NCBI RefSeq assembly: GCF_918797505.1
Contig: NC_092796.1
Location: forward strand, 59,922,851 to 59,986,850
DNA length: 64,000 nt
Direction: 5' to 3'
DNA from: Bemisia tabaci
Lineage: Eukaryota; Arthropoda; Insecta; Hemiptera; Aleyrodidae
The position numbers and the translations under genes were made by a program. Positions within the stretch are counted from its first letter, which is position 1; the number at the start of each line of letters is the position of its first letter. Below the pieces are notes generated by a model that was not told where the DNA came from, made no database searches, and saw only the letters and a program-made list of their open reading frames with translations. Below, piece after piece: positions 27,301 through 40,097 of the stretch.

Positions 27301-29100
27301 ATTACATTTTGCAATAAATTGGAAACTATAATTTCTGGCCAAGTTTAAAAACAACGTATGTACCATTGGTTTTTCTATTGACATGTGCATTTTTACGGAT
27401 GATTCTCAAATTGTAGTACTTAATTGCAAAACTCGATCCAATTATTCCAAGCCGATCAGGAGGATTTGTATGAAAATCATCACCAAGAAATAAAATAACG
27501 TGTACTGAAATATGACTTTGATTGATGGTAAAACCGGAGAAAAGCAAACCTTAGCTTGCGATGTCTCAAACTTTCCCTCGCCTTTTATTTTAATGTGTAA
27601 CACCCAACATAATTCATAAAATTTCACATGATTTTATTGAGTTTTTAGAATGCTAGCAACTAAAATTCTCATGTAAGTTCCTATTTCCAGTTCCCATGTC
27701 TCCCATAGTTCTTTTTTTTTTCAAATACAGTAATAACAGACTTTCAGACGCCACATTCGAGGTACGTCCTTTTTTCATCTCACCATTGAGATATGTTTCT
27801 AATTTACGATTTGAAATACTTCTGCACTGCATATCATATCACAGGATAACGCGAATTTTCCAATAAAATGAGCTATGGGTGTAATCAGCTATCTTCGTTA
27901 TCAATACTCGTGGGACTTTTTTGCTGAGTACACCGAACAGAATTCTAGTGTTATAAACCGTGTGCTTGCATTCCAGCCATACTTTTCTTCGTGTGACCGT
28001 GATTTAGGCTCATGAAACCATAATTTTTCTATCTCTTTAAGTAGCTTCTTAAGCCCTTTAGTGCTTTCTTTTAAGTTCGGTCCAATGAACCAAAAGTGGA
28101 ATTGCGTCGACCGATATTCCCGTTCGACCAGAAGATAGTAATGCCAAAATACGACAGTTCCGAGAACCGATTTTTTCCCCATGTGGTGTCTAAAAAAAAC
28201 TTGAACCGGTCAGACGGTTCATAGAGAGAAATTTGATCCTGCTTCAGCGCGTCGTCGCAAGAGGGGGAGGGGGTGTACGGTAGCGTGATGCGGTGGATAA
28301 ATTCTGGGGGGAGGCTATTCGTCACCGCTGCTTCGCTCCCAAGCTTGAGTCCAAGTAAATGAGATCATTCTTCACACTTCACCCCAGCCCGCCACCCCCG
28401 CGATGCGGTGGACAGCGCGACACGGATTCAGGGAAGTAAGTGCTTGCACTTCAACCCCAACTTAATTCCCCGACGCGGGCGTTATATTATGTTACCGATC
28501 CGGAATATATCACGTGTTGGCGGCGGTATCACCTAAAATAATAAAGAAAGGCACCGGCAAACGGCGAAAAAACCCATTTGGCTAATCAAATTAAGAGCAG
28601 CTGACTAATGGGCCACGTTTTGCAATTTTTAACAATCAACCGGCTCCTAACCGGTTTATAATTGCTCGGCCCGCTTACACGAGATGAAATTTCCTTTTCG
28701 TGGATTTAATTACTCCCGCCGCGGCCGCGGCCGGATGAGGAGGACTTTTTTTCGCCAGGAAAAATAAAACCTGCACCGACATGAGGCGGAGTAATAACCG
28801 CTGCGGTCGTTAAGGGAACTCCAGACTCTTAGTCATGTATGTGGCACGTTAATTTTCTCCCAAGTTTGCAAACGCTTTTAATAGCGCCACGCCACTCAAC
28901 GTACAGTTGCCGCTCGTTAAAAAGTTTCCGCCGCAGAATCTAATAATGTGCCGTATGAATGAAATCATATGAGCCCTCGTGTAACATTCACTTACGAGTG
29001 TAACATTAATTTGGTTGTATTTACATACTGAAAGAGTAACAACATTTGGTTATTTAATTTAATGTCTCTGCTCTAACGTGTGGAATAGTGACCAAATCGT
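24301..29100 (+). other. Intergenic, no recognisable gene
   Basis: Includes a small inverted pair (tcaggtaaccaaaa / ttttggttacctga, 24902-24970), a T-run followed by a G-run at 26269-26300, and a GC-rich single-copy-looking block at 28380-28840. The 151-codon ORF at 26893-27348 has no recognised motif. Confidence 0.4.
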
Positions 29101-29101
29101 T

Positions 29102-29213
29102 GCTCCTCTGACTGGAGGGCGTATCTATATCAGCACGTGATTCCTGTTCTCCGTAACAATTTTATGAGTTTCGGGGATCATGTATAATTTGAGATACACC
29201 CTTGCGTCGAAAA
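29102..29213. mobile_element. Family D MITE, diverged copy
   Basis: ctcctctgactggagggcgtat on the left and gagatacacccttgcgtcg on the right match family D ends. The interior is altered. Confidence 0.5.
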
Positions 29214-29342
29214 AGCGACGAAGAATGGCTTTCGGAGTTAAATTAAAAAACAGAGTCTTATTTACATGGCAAGTAAACATTTTTTTTTTATTCTAGGAAA
29301 AACGTATAATGTAGATGTACTTTTCGCTGGGCAGTATACATT

Positions 29343-29590
29343 TCGACGGTGAAAGTCGGCAATCACATAACTCGGTTTGCGACGTCGCAGACTTCCTGTC
29401 ATACTTTATTTTTTAAACGGAAAACTACTCAACGGTAATTCTTTAAAACTGCCGTGATTGTTCTTCTATGTGCGAGGAAAATTCTGCAAAAACTTCAATG
29501 TCCATTTGTTCTCCTTTAAAAAAATAACATAGTTGCGGAGATTTTCAGACACCGCAAACGAGTTATGTGATTGCCGACTTGCACCGTCGA
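29343..29590. mobile_element. Family A MITE, copy 5
   Basis: tcgacggtgaaagtcggcaa and its inverted right end ttgccgacttgcaccgtcga. Both ends carry the same changed positions relative to other copies, so this is a sub-family. Confidence 0.8.
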
Positions 29591-29594
29591 TTTG

Positions 29595-32339
29595 GTGTTT
29601 GCTGGCTGTTTCTCTGAAATATTTATGTTGTCCAGAGCTCTCTTGTGACATCATTCAACGCAAATAATCAAAAGAGAGTTTGTACTTACCTCGACTACAA
29701 GTTAGGTACTTCCTTCGAAACCCTTGCTCTATCAATGGTTTTTTTATGATTACTCGACATTTTGTTGAACAGGCTCTTTTTCTATGATCAACTTATTACT
29801 ATCGCGTTTAATGTATTGATACAAATTACAGCGGAGATGATCCCTAATTGCGTGTTACCAAAAAGTAAGAAAGACAATCTCAGACAGCTGTATGCACAAA
29901 ATTGTACTTACACAAAATAAGTTGGGTTGTAAAAGATGGGTGAAACGTGCTTTAAGTGCTGCTCCGACTGCACATTGCAGTGACTACAAAATCTGAAAGC
30001 ATTCATGAATAATGATGATATTTGTTACTTGCTCTGTTCAGAGACATGAATTGAAAGCAAGATCATGTCATTATTGAGTGGGTGAAACGATAAATTTGCG
30101 TAAAGCAAACAAAGTGGAATTTGATATTCTAAGGGTATACAATTTAATTGACTGGGTGAATTCTTCATACAAAATAAATCAAAATGACCATAAAAGCCCT
30201 TCTATTCGATTGGATCTAAAGTTAAACAAAGTTATTCATCAATTGGATTCTCAGGAAATTACAGAATACTCCTCCTTCCTATCCCTTTCTCTATCCGCAG
30301 CTTCCTCCCCCTGTCTCCACCTATCCCTTCCTCTCCCGCCCTTTCTTGTCTCCTTCCTTACCTTCTCCCACATTCCCGCCCTCATTACAATTCATTTGAA
30401 AAGCTGACGCAACCTTTTTCTTCAGTTTTCTCATAAAATCTACTTTCATAAATGTGTTCTCAGGGAATATATTAGAATACGGTCATCCATAATAAGCGTA
30501 TAAATCAAAGCTACAACCGCTCTTCCTAAACGCAGGTATTATTTATTACACGTGAAAGCCAAGGACGAGAGCGGGACAGAGACCTAAGCGCCGCTTCAGC
30601 AAACAAAAGGCAAAGTTGTGTAAATCAAAACCGCAACCTTCCTTAGTCTTTTCTGTTCGCTACTTACCGAAAGCTTCGGAGGAATATAAATCGCGGGTAT
30701 GCGGGTCATCTCTTTTTTTATTCGAGAATAAACAGACCCAACAATGTGTTCACAGATTTACATAAATACATCGTTTTGCCAAACGTTTTTGTATGCGCTG
30801 CAGTTTAATTTTTAAAGATGCCGGGGAGACAAAAGAATCTCGGGGCGGTTCGCGGCCTTACTCCTCGATTCTCAGCGTCATACTCTCACGATGGAACTTT
30901 AATAAATTCGCCTGATAAAACACAGAATATGTTCTAAATTAGTGGCTTAGCATGGCAACCGTCTTGGACAGACTCCCCCGGTCTGTTTGACTGGCCTGTT
31001 CAGTCGTAAAATGGGTAATGGAGAGCGCTCGAATGTTGCAGGCGCGGAGCCACAGGAAGGAAAGCAAAAGCACAACTTCCTGAGCTTTCGTCATAAATTT
31101 TGCAAGAGATGCGAGCTCGAATGAGACTTTCTCTCATTCGTATGGATCTGCTCGGCCTGACATTCAAATGCGAGCACATGCAAACAAAGGAGGTCGCATT
31201 ATTTTATTTTGAAAACATGTAATGTCGGTTGAAGAAAGTTTGAAAGACCGCCGCTTGAGGATGTCAGCGAAATTAAAAGCCGGTATTTTTACATTTTCTT
31301 AAGCGCGCTAATTAATATCAACGCTAGCTTCTGTAGCATGATTCCGAGAAGGTATATTAAATAAATGTAAAAAGCTTTTTGGAGCCTTTTCTACGCCGTA
31401 ACTTACATTATGATCTTTCAAAACTCAAACTTACGGATGTAAATGAAAGAGTCCCCTTATAATTGAGCAAGTTTTTCGCTTGCTTCAAATAATCTGAAAA
31501 TTCTACTTGGTTTTCCTTTAAAATATATTGTTGATTCAAATAAAGGCTAGCTAAGAATAGCTATTGCATCACGAGTAAATAGGTACATGATATTATTTTC
31601 GCATTCTGGCTCTGTATTTTTAAGCCTTCAAATTTAAAGGGCTATAACGGTCTTAGCTCTTTAAAAAAATATCAAGTGCAATGTTATGCTGCAACCCTAA
31701 AAAGTAATGATCTAATCTTCTTCTTCTTTTTGTTAACAAAAAAAAACTGATACAACGCGAAATATAATATTTTTTCATCGTAATCTAAGAGGAATTTGGC
31801 TCAGGAAATATGTACTTGCCGAAAGCTAATAAGTCCTAGTTTTCCGTAAATTAGTTTCGAAGATTACTTCTTTCACTTAATTTATACTGGATCTTCAGTA
31901 TAAACACAAAATTTAGGTATCAAACAATCTTAAGATTTGAAATTATAGGGTGTTCGGCCACACATAATGAGAACAAATACTGAGGTATCAGCCGATTTTC
32001 TCTTCAAAAATATACAAACATTCTCTTACACATTGTTTTTTATTAGAGTATGACCTGAGTTTGCATATTTTTGAAGAGCAAATCACCTAGCAGCTCAGTA
32101 TGTGTTGCCTTAAAATTCAATACTGGATTTGTAACAAATTTAAGCGATTCTTAAAACGCCCTCATTTGATCGAATACTTCACGCATATCCGTAAAGTTAA
32201 AATAATTGTATTCTCCAGACTGCTAATTTCTGCTGGGAATAAGTGACACTAAATCATATTCCGTCACCTGGGGCTAGTAGTACGGTATCAATATGCTTTA
32301 GATTTTTGATTTGGTACAAGCTTATTAGTTTTCCTTCAT
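29595..32339 (+). other. No recognisable gene; pyrimidine tract and one inverted repeat
   Basis: 30270-30390 is strongly pyrimidine-rich. 31948-32118 is an imperfect inverted repeat (left 'tctcttcaaaaatatacaaac', right 'gtttgcatatttttgaaga', ends ggccacaca / tgtgttgcc). The upstream receptor exon may lie here but I cannot identify it. Confidence 0.4.
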
Positions 32340-33150
32340 TTGAAAGGTAGGTGTCTTTGGTAAATACTTGGTTTCATTTTTATCCTTGAAATTTCCGATA
32401 TAAAATATGCCTTAAATGCACATTTTTTTTTAAATGAAATCAGTTACTTCATTTTAAAAACATTCAATACGTGGTAAATATTTGTAAAACCTTTTCCAAG
32501 CAATGGCATCGATATAAATCTCAATGAGCCATAGTTGCGTGATGAAAGAAACTGTACAAAAATTAATCAAAGAGGAAAAAACTAAGAAGCACGCAATTTT
32601 TTGTTTGTAACTTATTTGCACATCGACCTTCTTGAGTCAAATACGTCCAATTTTGAGCGTTTATATGCGCTTACACCACGCTGCAGCACAGTAAAAGCCC
32701 AAAACATAAAAGAATACATTTGAATGCTTTGGAAATCATTAAATTTGACACGGGACGACTATTATATTTACAAAAAACACATTATATTTTCCAGTAGTGC
32801 ATATTTCTTTTGCATCAGTTTAAAAGGGAATAATCAATGCAGAGAGTGCAAACATTTCAAAATCATGAGTTGAAAAACGCTGACTCCGCGAGTTTAAATA
32901 TTAGAGCCTAACACAGAGCGGAGCGGCGTGTTAGCAGCGCAAAACGCGCACTGGCGCCTACAAACCTAACGGGATACTTCACGCATTGCGCAACGCGCGA
33001 AGTATCCCGTTAGGTTTGTAGGCGCCAGTGCGCGTTCTGCGCTAGTTGCCTGCCGCGCCGCAACGCTTTACGCAACTATTTCGCGTCAGAGGCGTTGCAC
33101 AGTATCCTACAAGATTGGAGGCGCCTGAAATAACTAGTTAAAGAGGACTT
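32340..33150 (+). repeat. Repeat R copy 1, about 800 bp, with long palindrome
   Basis: Shares most of its length with 61515-62345: 'tttgtaaaaccttttccaag', 'aagaagcacgcaat', 'gctgcagcacagtaaaagc' and 'tttcaaaatcatgagtt'. The palindrome is at 32945-33034 (ggcgcctacaaacctaacgg / inverse). No ORF. It ends about 580 bp before the first receptor exon. Confidence 0.85.
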
Positions 33151-33729
33151 TCAATTTTGACAGCATCTGTTACTGAAAAATGTTTAATTTGGCATTGGAG
33201 GGTTTCCTAGGCTCCCGCTTTGGTTTTCATCTTATCATATCCGTACAGTGTACACATGAACATATGCTTTTATCTGCTCTTAGAGTCTGTTCTCTTTCAT
33301 GACTTGATTCATGAATGAAATGTTTTTAAGAATGAAGGTAGTAGTAGTATGCATTTATTTCTGGGTCAAAATATTTGTCTTATTTTTTAAACGTGATACT
33401 TCGGCAGCTTTAATCTCATTATTAAAATCTCAGCCTAATATTTCTCAGTTCTGGAGAAGAAGATGATTAAATGTGTGATTCAAAGGAGCGAAGTTACTAT
33501 CAAGAAAATCAGAGATAACATATTTTTCTGATTTGACACGAAACTTCACTTTTAAAAATATGAAAATGTTATCGTTTGCAATTCAGCAGTGAAGTTATTG
33601 TTCCAACTTTTAAAGCGTGCAACCAATGGTTTTTTTTCACGTAAGTATCTCTGCCAGGGTATATTTTTTGACGCCGCGCGCCGTATCGATTTTAAGACCA
33701 CTAAATATTTCAATTTTCGTTGGTTCCAG

Positions 33730-33818
33730 GCGGGGTATCAAAATGGACCATCTGCAAATTTTAGATGGACTCTTAAAAAAAGATTACGATAGAAGAGCGA
33801 CGCCGACAAACCATCTAA
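33730..33818 (+). CDS. Cys-loop ligand-gated ion channel subunit, N-terminal exon (partial gene)
   Basis: An 89-nt exon between acceptor ggttccag and donor gtaagt. The open frame gives RGIKMDHLQILDGLLKKDYD then RRATPTNHL. The pattern of 'ILD-LL--YD-R--P' is the start of the extracellular domain in inhibitory Cys-loop receptors (GABA-, glycine-, glutamate- or pH-gated chloride channels). It begins in phase 2, so an earlier exon with the signal peptide is expected upstream; I could not find it. The in-frame ATG at 33743 is probably internal rather than the start because no signal peptide follows. It joins in phase 1 to 51396-51463. Subtype is not assignable from this fragment. Confidence 0.75.
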
Positions 33819-34597
33819 GTAAGTATTGAAAAGTTATTTGTTTAAATTCTGTATCATACGGCTACAATTAACGATGTGTAACTATTGCAGTTTCAAAGTT
33901 AGAAGGTCAGCGTTTCGCTCCTTTTGAAACGTTCAAGAAGTAAAAAGCGAGCTTTGTAATGAAAGTTCCATATTGAACCCTATGCACTTTCCCGAAAATT
34001 CTGTGAACCAACTAACAAGCAGTCCCGTTATTTGCGAACAAGTTTGCTGAATGGAGTCCAAATATCTTGGCGATAAATCGACGGGGAGCTGAAGTTGCAA
34101 ATTGTGGAGATGAGTGGGGTCCTGCTCGTGAAAAGGGAACCGCAAGGGAAATATGTAGCCGACCGAAACAAACAGGAAAGACGCGTCGTCGCATCAGGTA
34201 TGGAGTGTGGCATTCATCCCGGCGCGGCGCTGGAGGAAATAATTTCCAAAGGAGCGGAAAGTTGGGCGAGACTGTCATCGCGCGAGAAAAATTATCCGCG
34301 GAAACTTTCAAACGGCCGCGAACGCCGCGCCGCGCCGCGTCGTAAAAGTTTCGGTTTTTATCGCCTCCCATCCGCCCGCCACCGCGCGAATTCAACGGAT
34401 CCTTGCCAAACTGCTCGATAAACCGCCAACTTTCGATGACTGACGTTCGATAGCAAGTCCCGCAGGGAGGTAGGACGTTATCAGTGGATACTATCTGAAA
34501 GTTCAAATTCCTGAGAGCGCAAAAACGGTAGGCAATAAGCGGGAAAAACGATAGGCAATAAGCGCAAAAATGCATAAACCAACAGCGCAAATTTAAA

Positions 34598-34936
34598 CAC
34601 ACTGAAACTAAAGTTTGGTCGTATGTACCAAAGTTCGGTGTTCCATAGCATCCCAACTAATTCGGTTCGTCAAACCGAAATTTTGGTCCGTGTAATCCAA
34701 CTTATCCGGTAAAGTGAACTGACGAACTAAGTTTGGTCATATATGCCGAACGTTCGGTTACACGAACCAAAAGTTCAGTTTGACAAACCGAACGTTCGGT
34801 TACACGAACCAAGAGTTCAGTTTGACAAACCGAACGTTCGATTACACGAACCAAAAGTTCAGTTTGACAAACCGAATAAATAGGATGATATGGAACACTG
34901 AAAGTTCGGTTCACAGGACCAATTTTTTTTCCAGTT
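34598..34936. mobile_element. TIR element containing a 42-bp minisatellite
   Basis: The outer ends are imperfectly inverted (cactgaaactaaagtttggt; gttcggtgttccata / tatggaacactgaaag). The interior 34742-34875 repeats a 42-bp unit about three times (ccgaacgttcggttacacg, then aaaagttcagtttgacaaa). Because 42 is a multiple of 3, shadow ORFs on both strands have 14-residue repeats; these are not genes. Confidence 0.75.
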
Positions 34937-37264
34937 TACAAGTAGTCGACCAAAAGCGCAAACGTGGAAACCAACCTAATCTAACCTAACCTTGAGATAG
35001 GTTAGGTTAGGCCAGATAATGACCACTTGAATCCCTCTCTGTCGCCCCAAAATAATACTACCATTTGCGCAAACGTGCCACCATCCTAAAACGGCTGTCC
35101 TTAAATTACGTAACGCTCCGAAGGAGGATGGAGTTTTTGCCAGCGTTACGTGACGTTACAAAGGGATGGGGGTCTAGAGCGACTGAGCGAAGCGTTCCGC
35201 AACGAGTTTAAGTGATGAAATAATCATCAAAACACGATTCTATGACCAGCGCAACTGACCCATTGCATTATTTCTTAAAGGGCTGTGTTCGGTTTCTCGT
35301 TAAAGTTGAAGCGTCAAGCAAATGGTCTTATAAATCTAAAATCTAATGCGAAATAATTGGTTATTATTTTAGCAATATGTCAACACTCTCTCACTCTCGT
35401 CCAGTTTTCGTCTCAATACTTCCCTTTTCATTCAGTTTGACCTCCCTCTCGGGGAAATTAATCAATTACCTGTTAGGTTCCTCCTGAATTTTGCGCTATG
35501 CTCAGATCAGAACTCATTCCTCCGCATAGAGCATTTAAGTGCGATGGGGATTGAAACGTGAAACGACTCAGAAAATTTTCTCACTTTATATATTTTCCCT
35601 CCAGGTGTTTCCATGAGAAAAATAATACTTCGAAAGCTATAACTATGAAAGCGCGCCGCACCCTGCATATAAATATTGACAACATTGCAAAAATATTGCC
35701 CGAAATATTACGACCATATTTACTTTATCACCTACATTGATTACATCTTAGCAATATTTGCCACAAAATTTTGATACGCAATGTTGCTACCGCGGACAAT
35801 TTCGCGTTTATCAAGCAAGATTCGGTACGCTCTAGATTCAAACTCGTTATGTTGGTATATTTTCTGCGTTATTGAAAAACCGGAAGGAAATTATATCGTG
35901 TCAGAAAATTCAAACAAGAAAGAAAAACAGAATAATTTTTGCCCTAATTAGTAGTTAGAAGGAGGTAGAAAAGTGTCGGGAGCTGATGCTAACGTTCGAT
36001 TACACGAATTCAACGTTCAGTAACAAGAACTGAATATTTGGTTACACGAACCGAACGCTCAGCTGCACGAATCGAATCATTCAATCAACAACAAGTAATC
36101 CAATGTTGCTAAGATCGTGCAATTTTTTTTACCTTGCAAATATAAACTGATCATCTCAACAAGTTTTATCTTTACTCTCAATCAACTAAAAATTCAATAT
36201 GAAAATTACCTTTGTTAAATTTAAGTTTAGCATGATTTCAGTACTTTTCTTGCAAAGAATGTAAGATGCACACTCCTTAGCAACATTGGAATGCCCTTGT
36301 TTCCTTTTTGCCAAGTGCAATACAAAATTGCAATAGGCCCATTTAAAAAGGTTGTCCAGTTCATCTATGATGAGACTTCCTTAGTACATATCTGAGCACT
36401 TTCAAACGCGAGGGATGGAGGAAACGGTGACGTCCAGTATGAAGCGACGAGTGGGCAGCATATGAATCTGGACGAGACGAACTCTTCTTTGGGCGAGTTC
36501 TGGATCTGGACCCGGGTCTAATTATGAGCACCGAAACGGGGAACGGGTTCCAAGGTATCACGGACCGCGGCCGCGGGACCGCCCCCCTCATTTCCGAGGG
36601 TTTCGGCTAATCACCCTCTCAGAGTGTCCTTTTGTCCGCATCCCCGCCGATGTTGTCACTTGGTCATCCCCTGTTTTGCTCACTTTTATCAAGCTCCACA
36701 CCCTCGGTCATGGGATGTCCATCACCTACACAAATAAAAACGCCGTATGAGCACTTAAATGTTGTCTAATTTCCAGTTATAGTATATTTATTTTGAGAAA
36801 AGATATGAATGTTTGGACCGAGTTTATCAGAAAAGAACCAACCCACATTATCGAAAAAAAGGTGTTAAGAATGGTTCCGAGTTCTACAAGCCGTATATTT
36901 TATCCTGCCAAAAACTGGAAGTCGAAAAATAGAAATTAGTTGGTGAAAAGAGGGGTTGAAGTTCAAATCCACATTGAGCCATATGCAGGAATACAACTTC
37001 AAACCTTTTTTTCTCCGTTTCAACTTAATAAGGGTTGGTTCCTTTTTGATGAATTCGGTCCATTTATCCTTGAAAATGTGAAATAATTTAGAATTCTTTG
37101 TATCTAGGACCGGGAATAATCTGAAAACCTCAGGATTCATCAGGGAATGAAAAATACCAAGAAAAATCAGAGTAAAATCTGGAAAGCAGTTCTAGCAACC
37201 GGGAATCTTTTCTTTTACTGCTTTAAGACCATTGTTTTACAATTTTTTCGAAAATTTTAAGTGC

Positions 37265-37456
37265 CTACACCGAACAAAAAATTGCTGTAATAACATTCCG
37301 AATGTTACAAATATTTACGACAATTCTTGAATGTTAGTGTCCTAGTAGTATTAGGCTGTTACTTTATCAGCCAGAGTGGTAATAACAACATTCTAGAGTT
37401 GTCGCATTTATTTATAACATCCGCGATGTTACTGCAGCAACTTTTTTTCCGGTGTA
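37265..37456. mobile_element. MITE, tacaccg ends
   Basis: Left tacaccgaacaaaaaattgc pairs with right gcaactttttttccggtgta. Arms continue through 'gtaataacat..cgaatgtta'. About 190 bp. Confidence 0.75.
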
Positions 37457-38216
37457 AGTACCTACTGTTATTGAGCGGTTTATGTTTTTGCATTTGAGTC
37501 GCCATCATTGACCTATGACATTTTTGAGTCGTCAAAGCATCATTATGATAGAAAAGCTTCTACCGGCATCTGACCAGCAGCAGATGACACAATGAGGTCT
37601 ATCCCCTCGAATGCGCCGAAGATTCGGCTGAAAAATGAAAAAATTATATGTTCGTATTTGGAACTCCGGAGGGTTATAAAGTTTTCCCCCAAGAAAATCC
37701 CGGGGAAAGGGAAGAAAACTTCACTTTCTAATCAAGGAAATGGGATCTTAAATATCAGGGGAAAATCAGAAAATGAGCAATGAGCATTTTGAAGAATTCC
37801 AGACACCATCATGCACTTACATTAAACTGTGGAAAGTATGTTCTTAAAAAATTGGAAGAAAAATATTTACAAGTTTCCGAAGAAATTAGTGTTTTTATCA
37901 ACGGAAATTTGGCAGCATCCGAAGCCTCATAAGGCGTTTTTCATTACGGCAAAACAGGGACGTCGATCATGCGTGGAGGAGGGGAGCTCGAACCCCAGCC
38001 CTCCCTCGATTTTCGTGCTATGTCAAGAACATACCTGTGAAAGACCATAAGTAATGGTTTAATTGCGCTAGCCACGAAGTTACGTTTTGATAAGCTTTTA
38101 GATTAGCAAAAGAATAATGAAGTCTGTTCAAACGACTATTTCCCACGTCAAATATTAAAAGAGGTATCGAAAAACACGATGTATGACGTCATCAACCGCA
38201 TTAGTACTCATCATTT

Positions 38217-38470
38217 CGTCACCTTCCAGGCAAAGTATCACAAGCGCCATGCGCCGTTTAAAAATTTCCGCCGCCATTTTATTTTTTTACGGAGAAATTG
38301 CTCAACGAAGCTGTCCGAAAATTTCACTGAATTTTCTTTGTGCTGCCGATAAAATTTAGTGAAATTTTCAAACAGATTCAACGAACAATTTCTCAGTAAA
38401 GGAATAAAATGGTGGCGGAAATTTTTAAACGTCGCATGGCGCTTGTGATACTTTGCCTGGAAGGTGACGA
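38217..38470. mobile_element. Nearly perfect palindromic MITE
   Basis: cgtcaccttccaggcaaagt and its inverse at the right; pairing continues over about 110 bp per arm through 'cacaagcgccatgcg' and 'gtttaaaaatttccgcc'. Strong single hairpin if transcribed. Confidence 0.85.
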
Positions 38471-38570
38471 TTTCACCTTGGATTCATCAATTATTGGACT
38501 TGCATTAGGGAACTACAATTTTTGACTCATCCTAAAAAAAAAACTTATGCAAATAAAGAACTTAATGATA

Positions 38571-38702
38571 CATATGGACGTATTTCTATCAAACGGAACT
38601 AAGTGCATTAAGACATGATCCCTGAGACCCATAAGAACACACGCATAACAGGGCTCACGTCATGATACACACAGTTCCGTTTGATAGAAATACGTCCATA
38701 TG
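38571..38702. mobile_element. MITE with perfect 31-bp TIRs
   Basis: acatatggacgtatttctat caaacggaact at the left and the exact inverse at 38672-38702. A single arm of the same TIR occurs at 42293-42325, near the MRJP 3' end. Confidence 0.88.
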
Positions 38703-39311
38703 TTGTTTCTAAACCGAGCCAGGAAATGTAGTTACGAATTGCAAAATGTAGCGCACTTAGTGATACACACTTATGCACTCGTTGCTCGACCTTAAACCCG
38801 GATTAAACCGAAGTAAACGAAACCAAATTAGATGAAACCGTGGTGTGCTTCACCATAGTGAATGGCATCATGCGCCGCGCTTTGTTTTATGAATGGAAAT
38901 ATCTCCACTAATATTGGACATAGAAACTTGAACTTGGGCGGATATTCTGATTATTCCTGATCTATAATCTGAAGTCATCAGAGATGCAAGAGATCCGTTG
39001 CTGAGTCATATCACATCCGTGTGTAAATTTGAATCGTTTGAGTGAATGTTGCATCCTTGGAATGGAGTCACGTTCCTGAGAAGTTTTTACGGAACGTCGA
39101 TATGTGACCATCATGATAACCTCCTTTCTAACAAAATTTGTATGACTTGATTTGCGCATCACAGTTGAACTGGAGAAATTATTCAAATTCGATTACAATC
39201 AAGTCCCGCCGGCGGTTCATCTCACTGAATGTAGATCTTTCCGCAAAAGATTCGTGAAAACCCCAACCTACCTCAATCTCGCTTGAATTAACCAGGCCAA
39301 ATACTATAATG

Positions 39312-40097
39312 AGATCGCACTGGACGGGACCCGAGTAATTGCTGGAGTGTGGCGCGCCTTCAATCCGGCTGGCAGCAACATGCTTACACCCGTGGTCGAA
39401 TAGTTGTATCACTGCGCCTGCTGTGAATGAGTTCAAATATCCTTTCCTGCACGCGTAAGGAAGCGTATTTGGCTCCGACTGCAACGTTACAGACCTCAAC
39501 TAATGTCTTATTTTTAATCATTCTTGTCACGAAAGGCAAATACAGTTTTTCTAAAGAAATTCCGCGGATTTTCTTCAGTCGCCGAAAATTTTGACGCAAT
39601 ATTTTCGCTCGTTGCATACCTCATTTTAAAAAAATGAATTTAATAATCCCAATCCGAGGTTCTGAATCGTTACAATTCAGGGATACTCTTTCACTCAAAT
39701 TGTGGTAAAAACGGAACAGAGAGTCAAGGATAATGACGTGCAGTCCTCCCTTTGCGGCGATTTTAGCGGCGCGCCAGCCAGGGAGATCGTACGGGACGGG
39801 ACCCGAGGAATTGCTTGGAGTGTGGCGCGCCTTCAATCCGGCTGGCAGCAACATGCTTACACCCGTGGTCGAATAGTTGTATCACTGCGCCTGCCGTGAA
39901 TGAGTTCAAATATCCTTTCCTGCACGCGTAAGGAAGCGTATTTGGCTCCGATTGCAACGTTATAGACCTCAACTAATGTCTTATTTTTAATCATTCTTGT
40001 CACGAAAGGCAAATACAGTTTTTCTAAAGAAATTCCGCGGATTATCATCAATCGCCGGAAATTTGTACGTAATATTTTCGCTCGTTTCATACCTCAT
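39312..40097 (+). repeat. Direct repeat pair, about 310 bp, offset 472
   Basis: 39312-39625 and 39784-40097 are almost identical over 'gtggcgcgccttcaatccgg', 'caacatgcttacacccgtgg' and 'ttgtcacgaaaggcaaatac'. Short minus-strand ORFs in both copies are parallel shadows. Confidence 0.88.

Noticed and set aside
26893..27348. 151-codon plus-strand ORF
   Set aside because: No motif or splice context; composition looks like random AT-rich sequence.
33626..33643. Mini-exon ATGGTTTTTTTTCAC before gtaagt, as the receptor start
   Set aside because: It would end in phase 0, whereas the exon at 33730 needs phase 2; it also lacks a signal peptide.
34012..34656. 214-codon minus-strand ORF
   Set aside because: Runs through a GC-rich block where stop codons are rare; both strands are open at once (34067-34421 plus), and no family motif is visible.
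34702..34989. Apparent repeat proteins with 14-residue units
   Set aside because: By-product of the 42-bp minisatellite being open on both strands.
34972..35015. AACCTAACC / GGTTAGG sequence resembling the insect telomere repeat
   Set aside because: Only two or three units in an inverted arrangement; too short and common to call telomeric.
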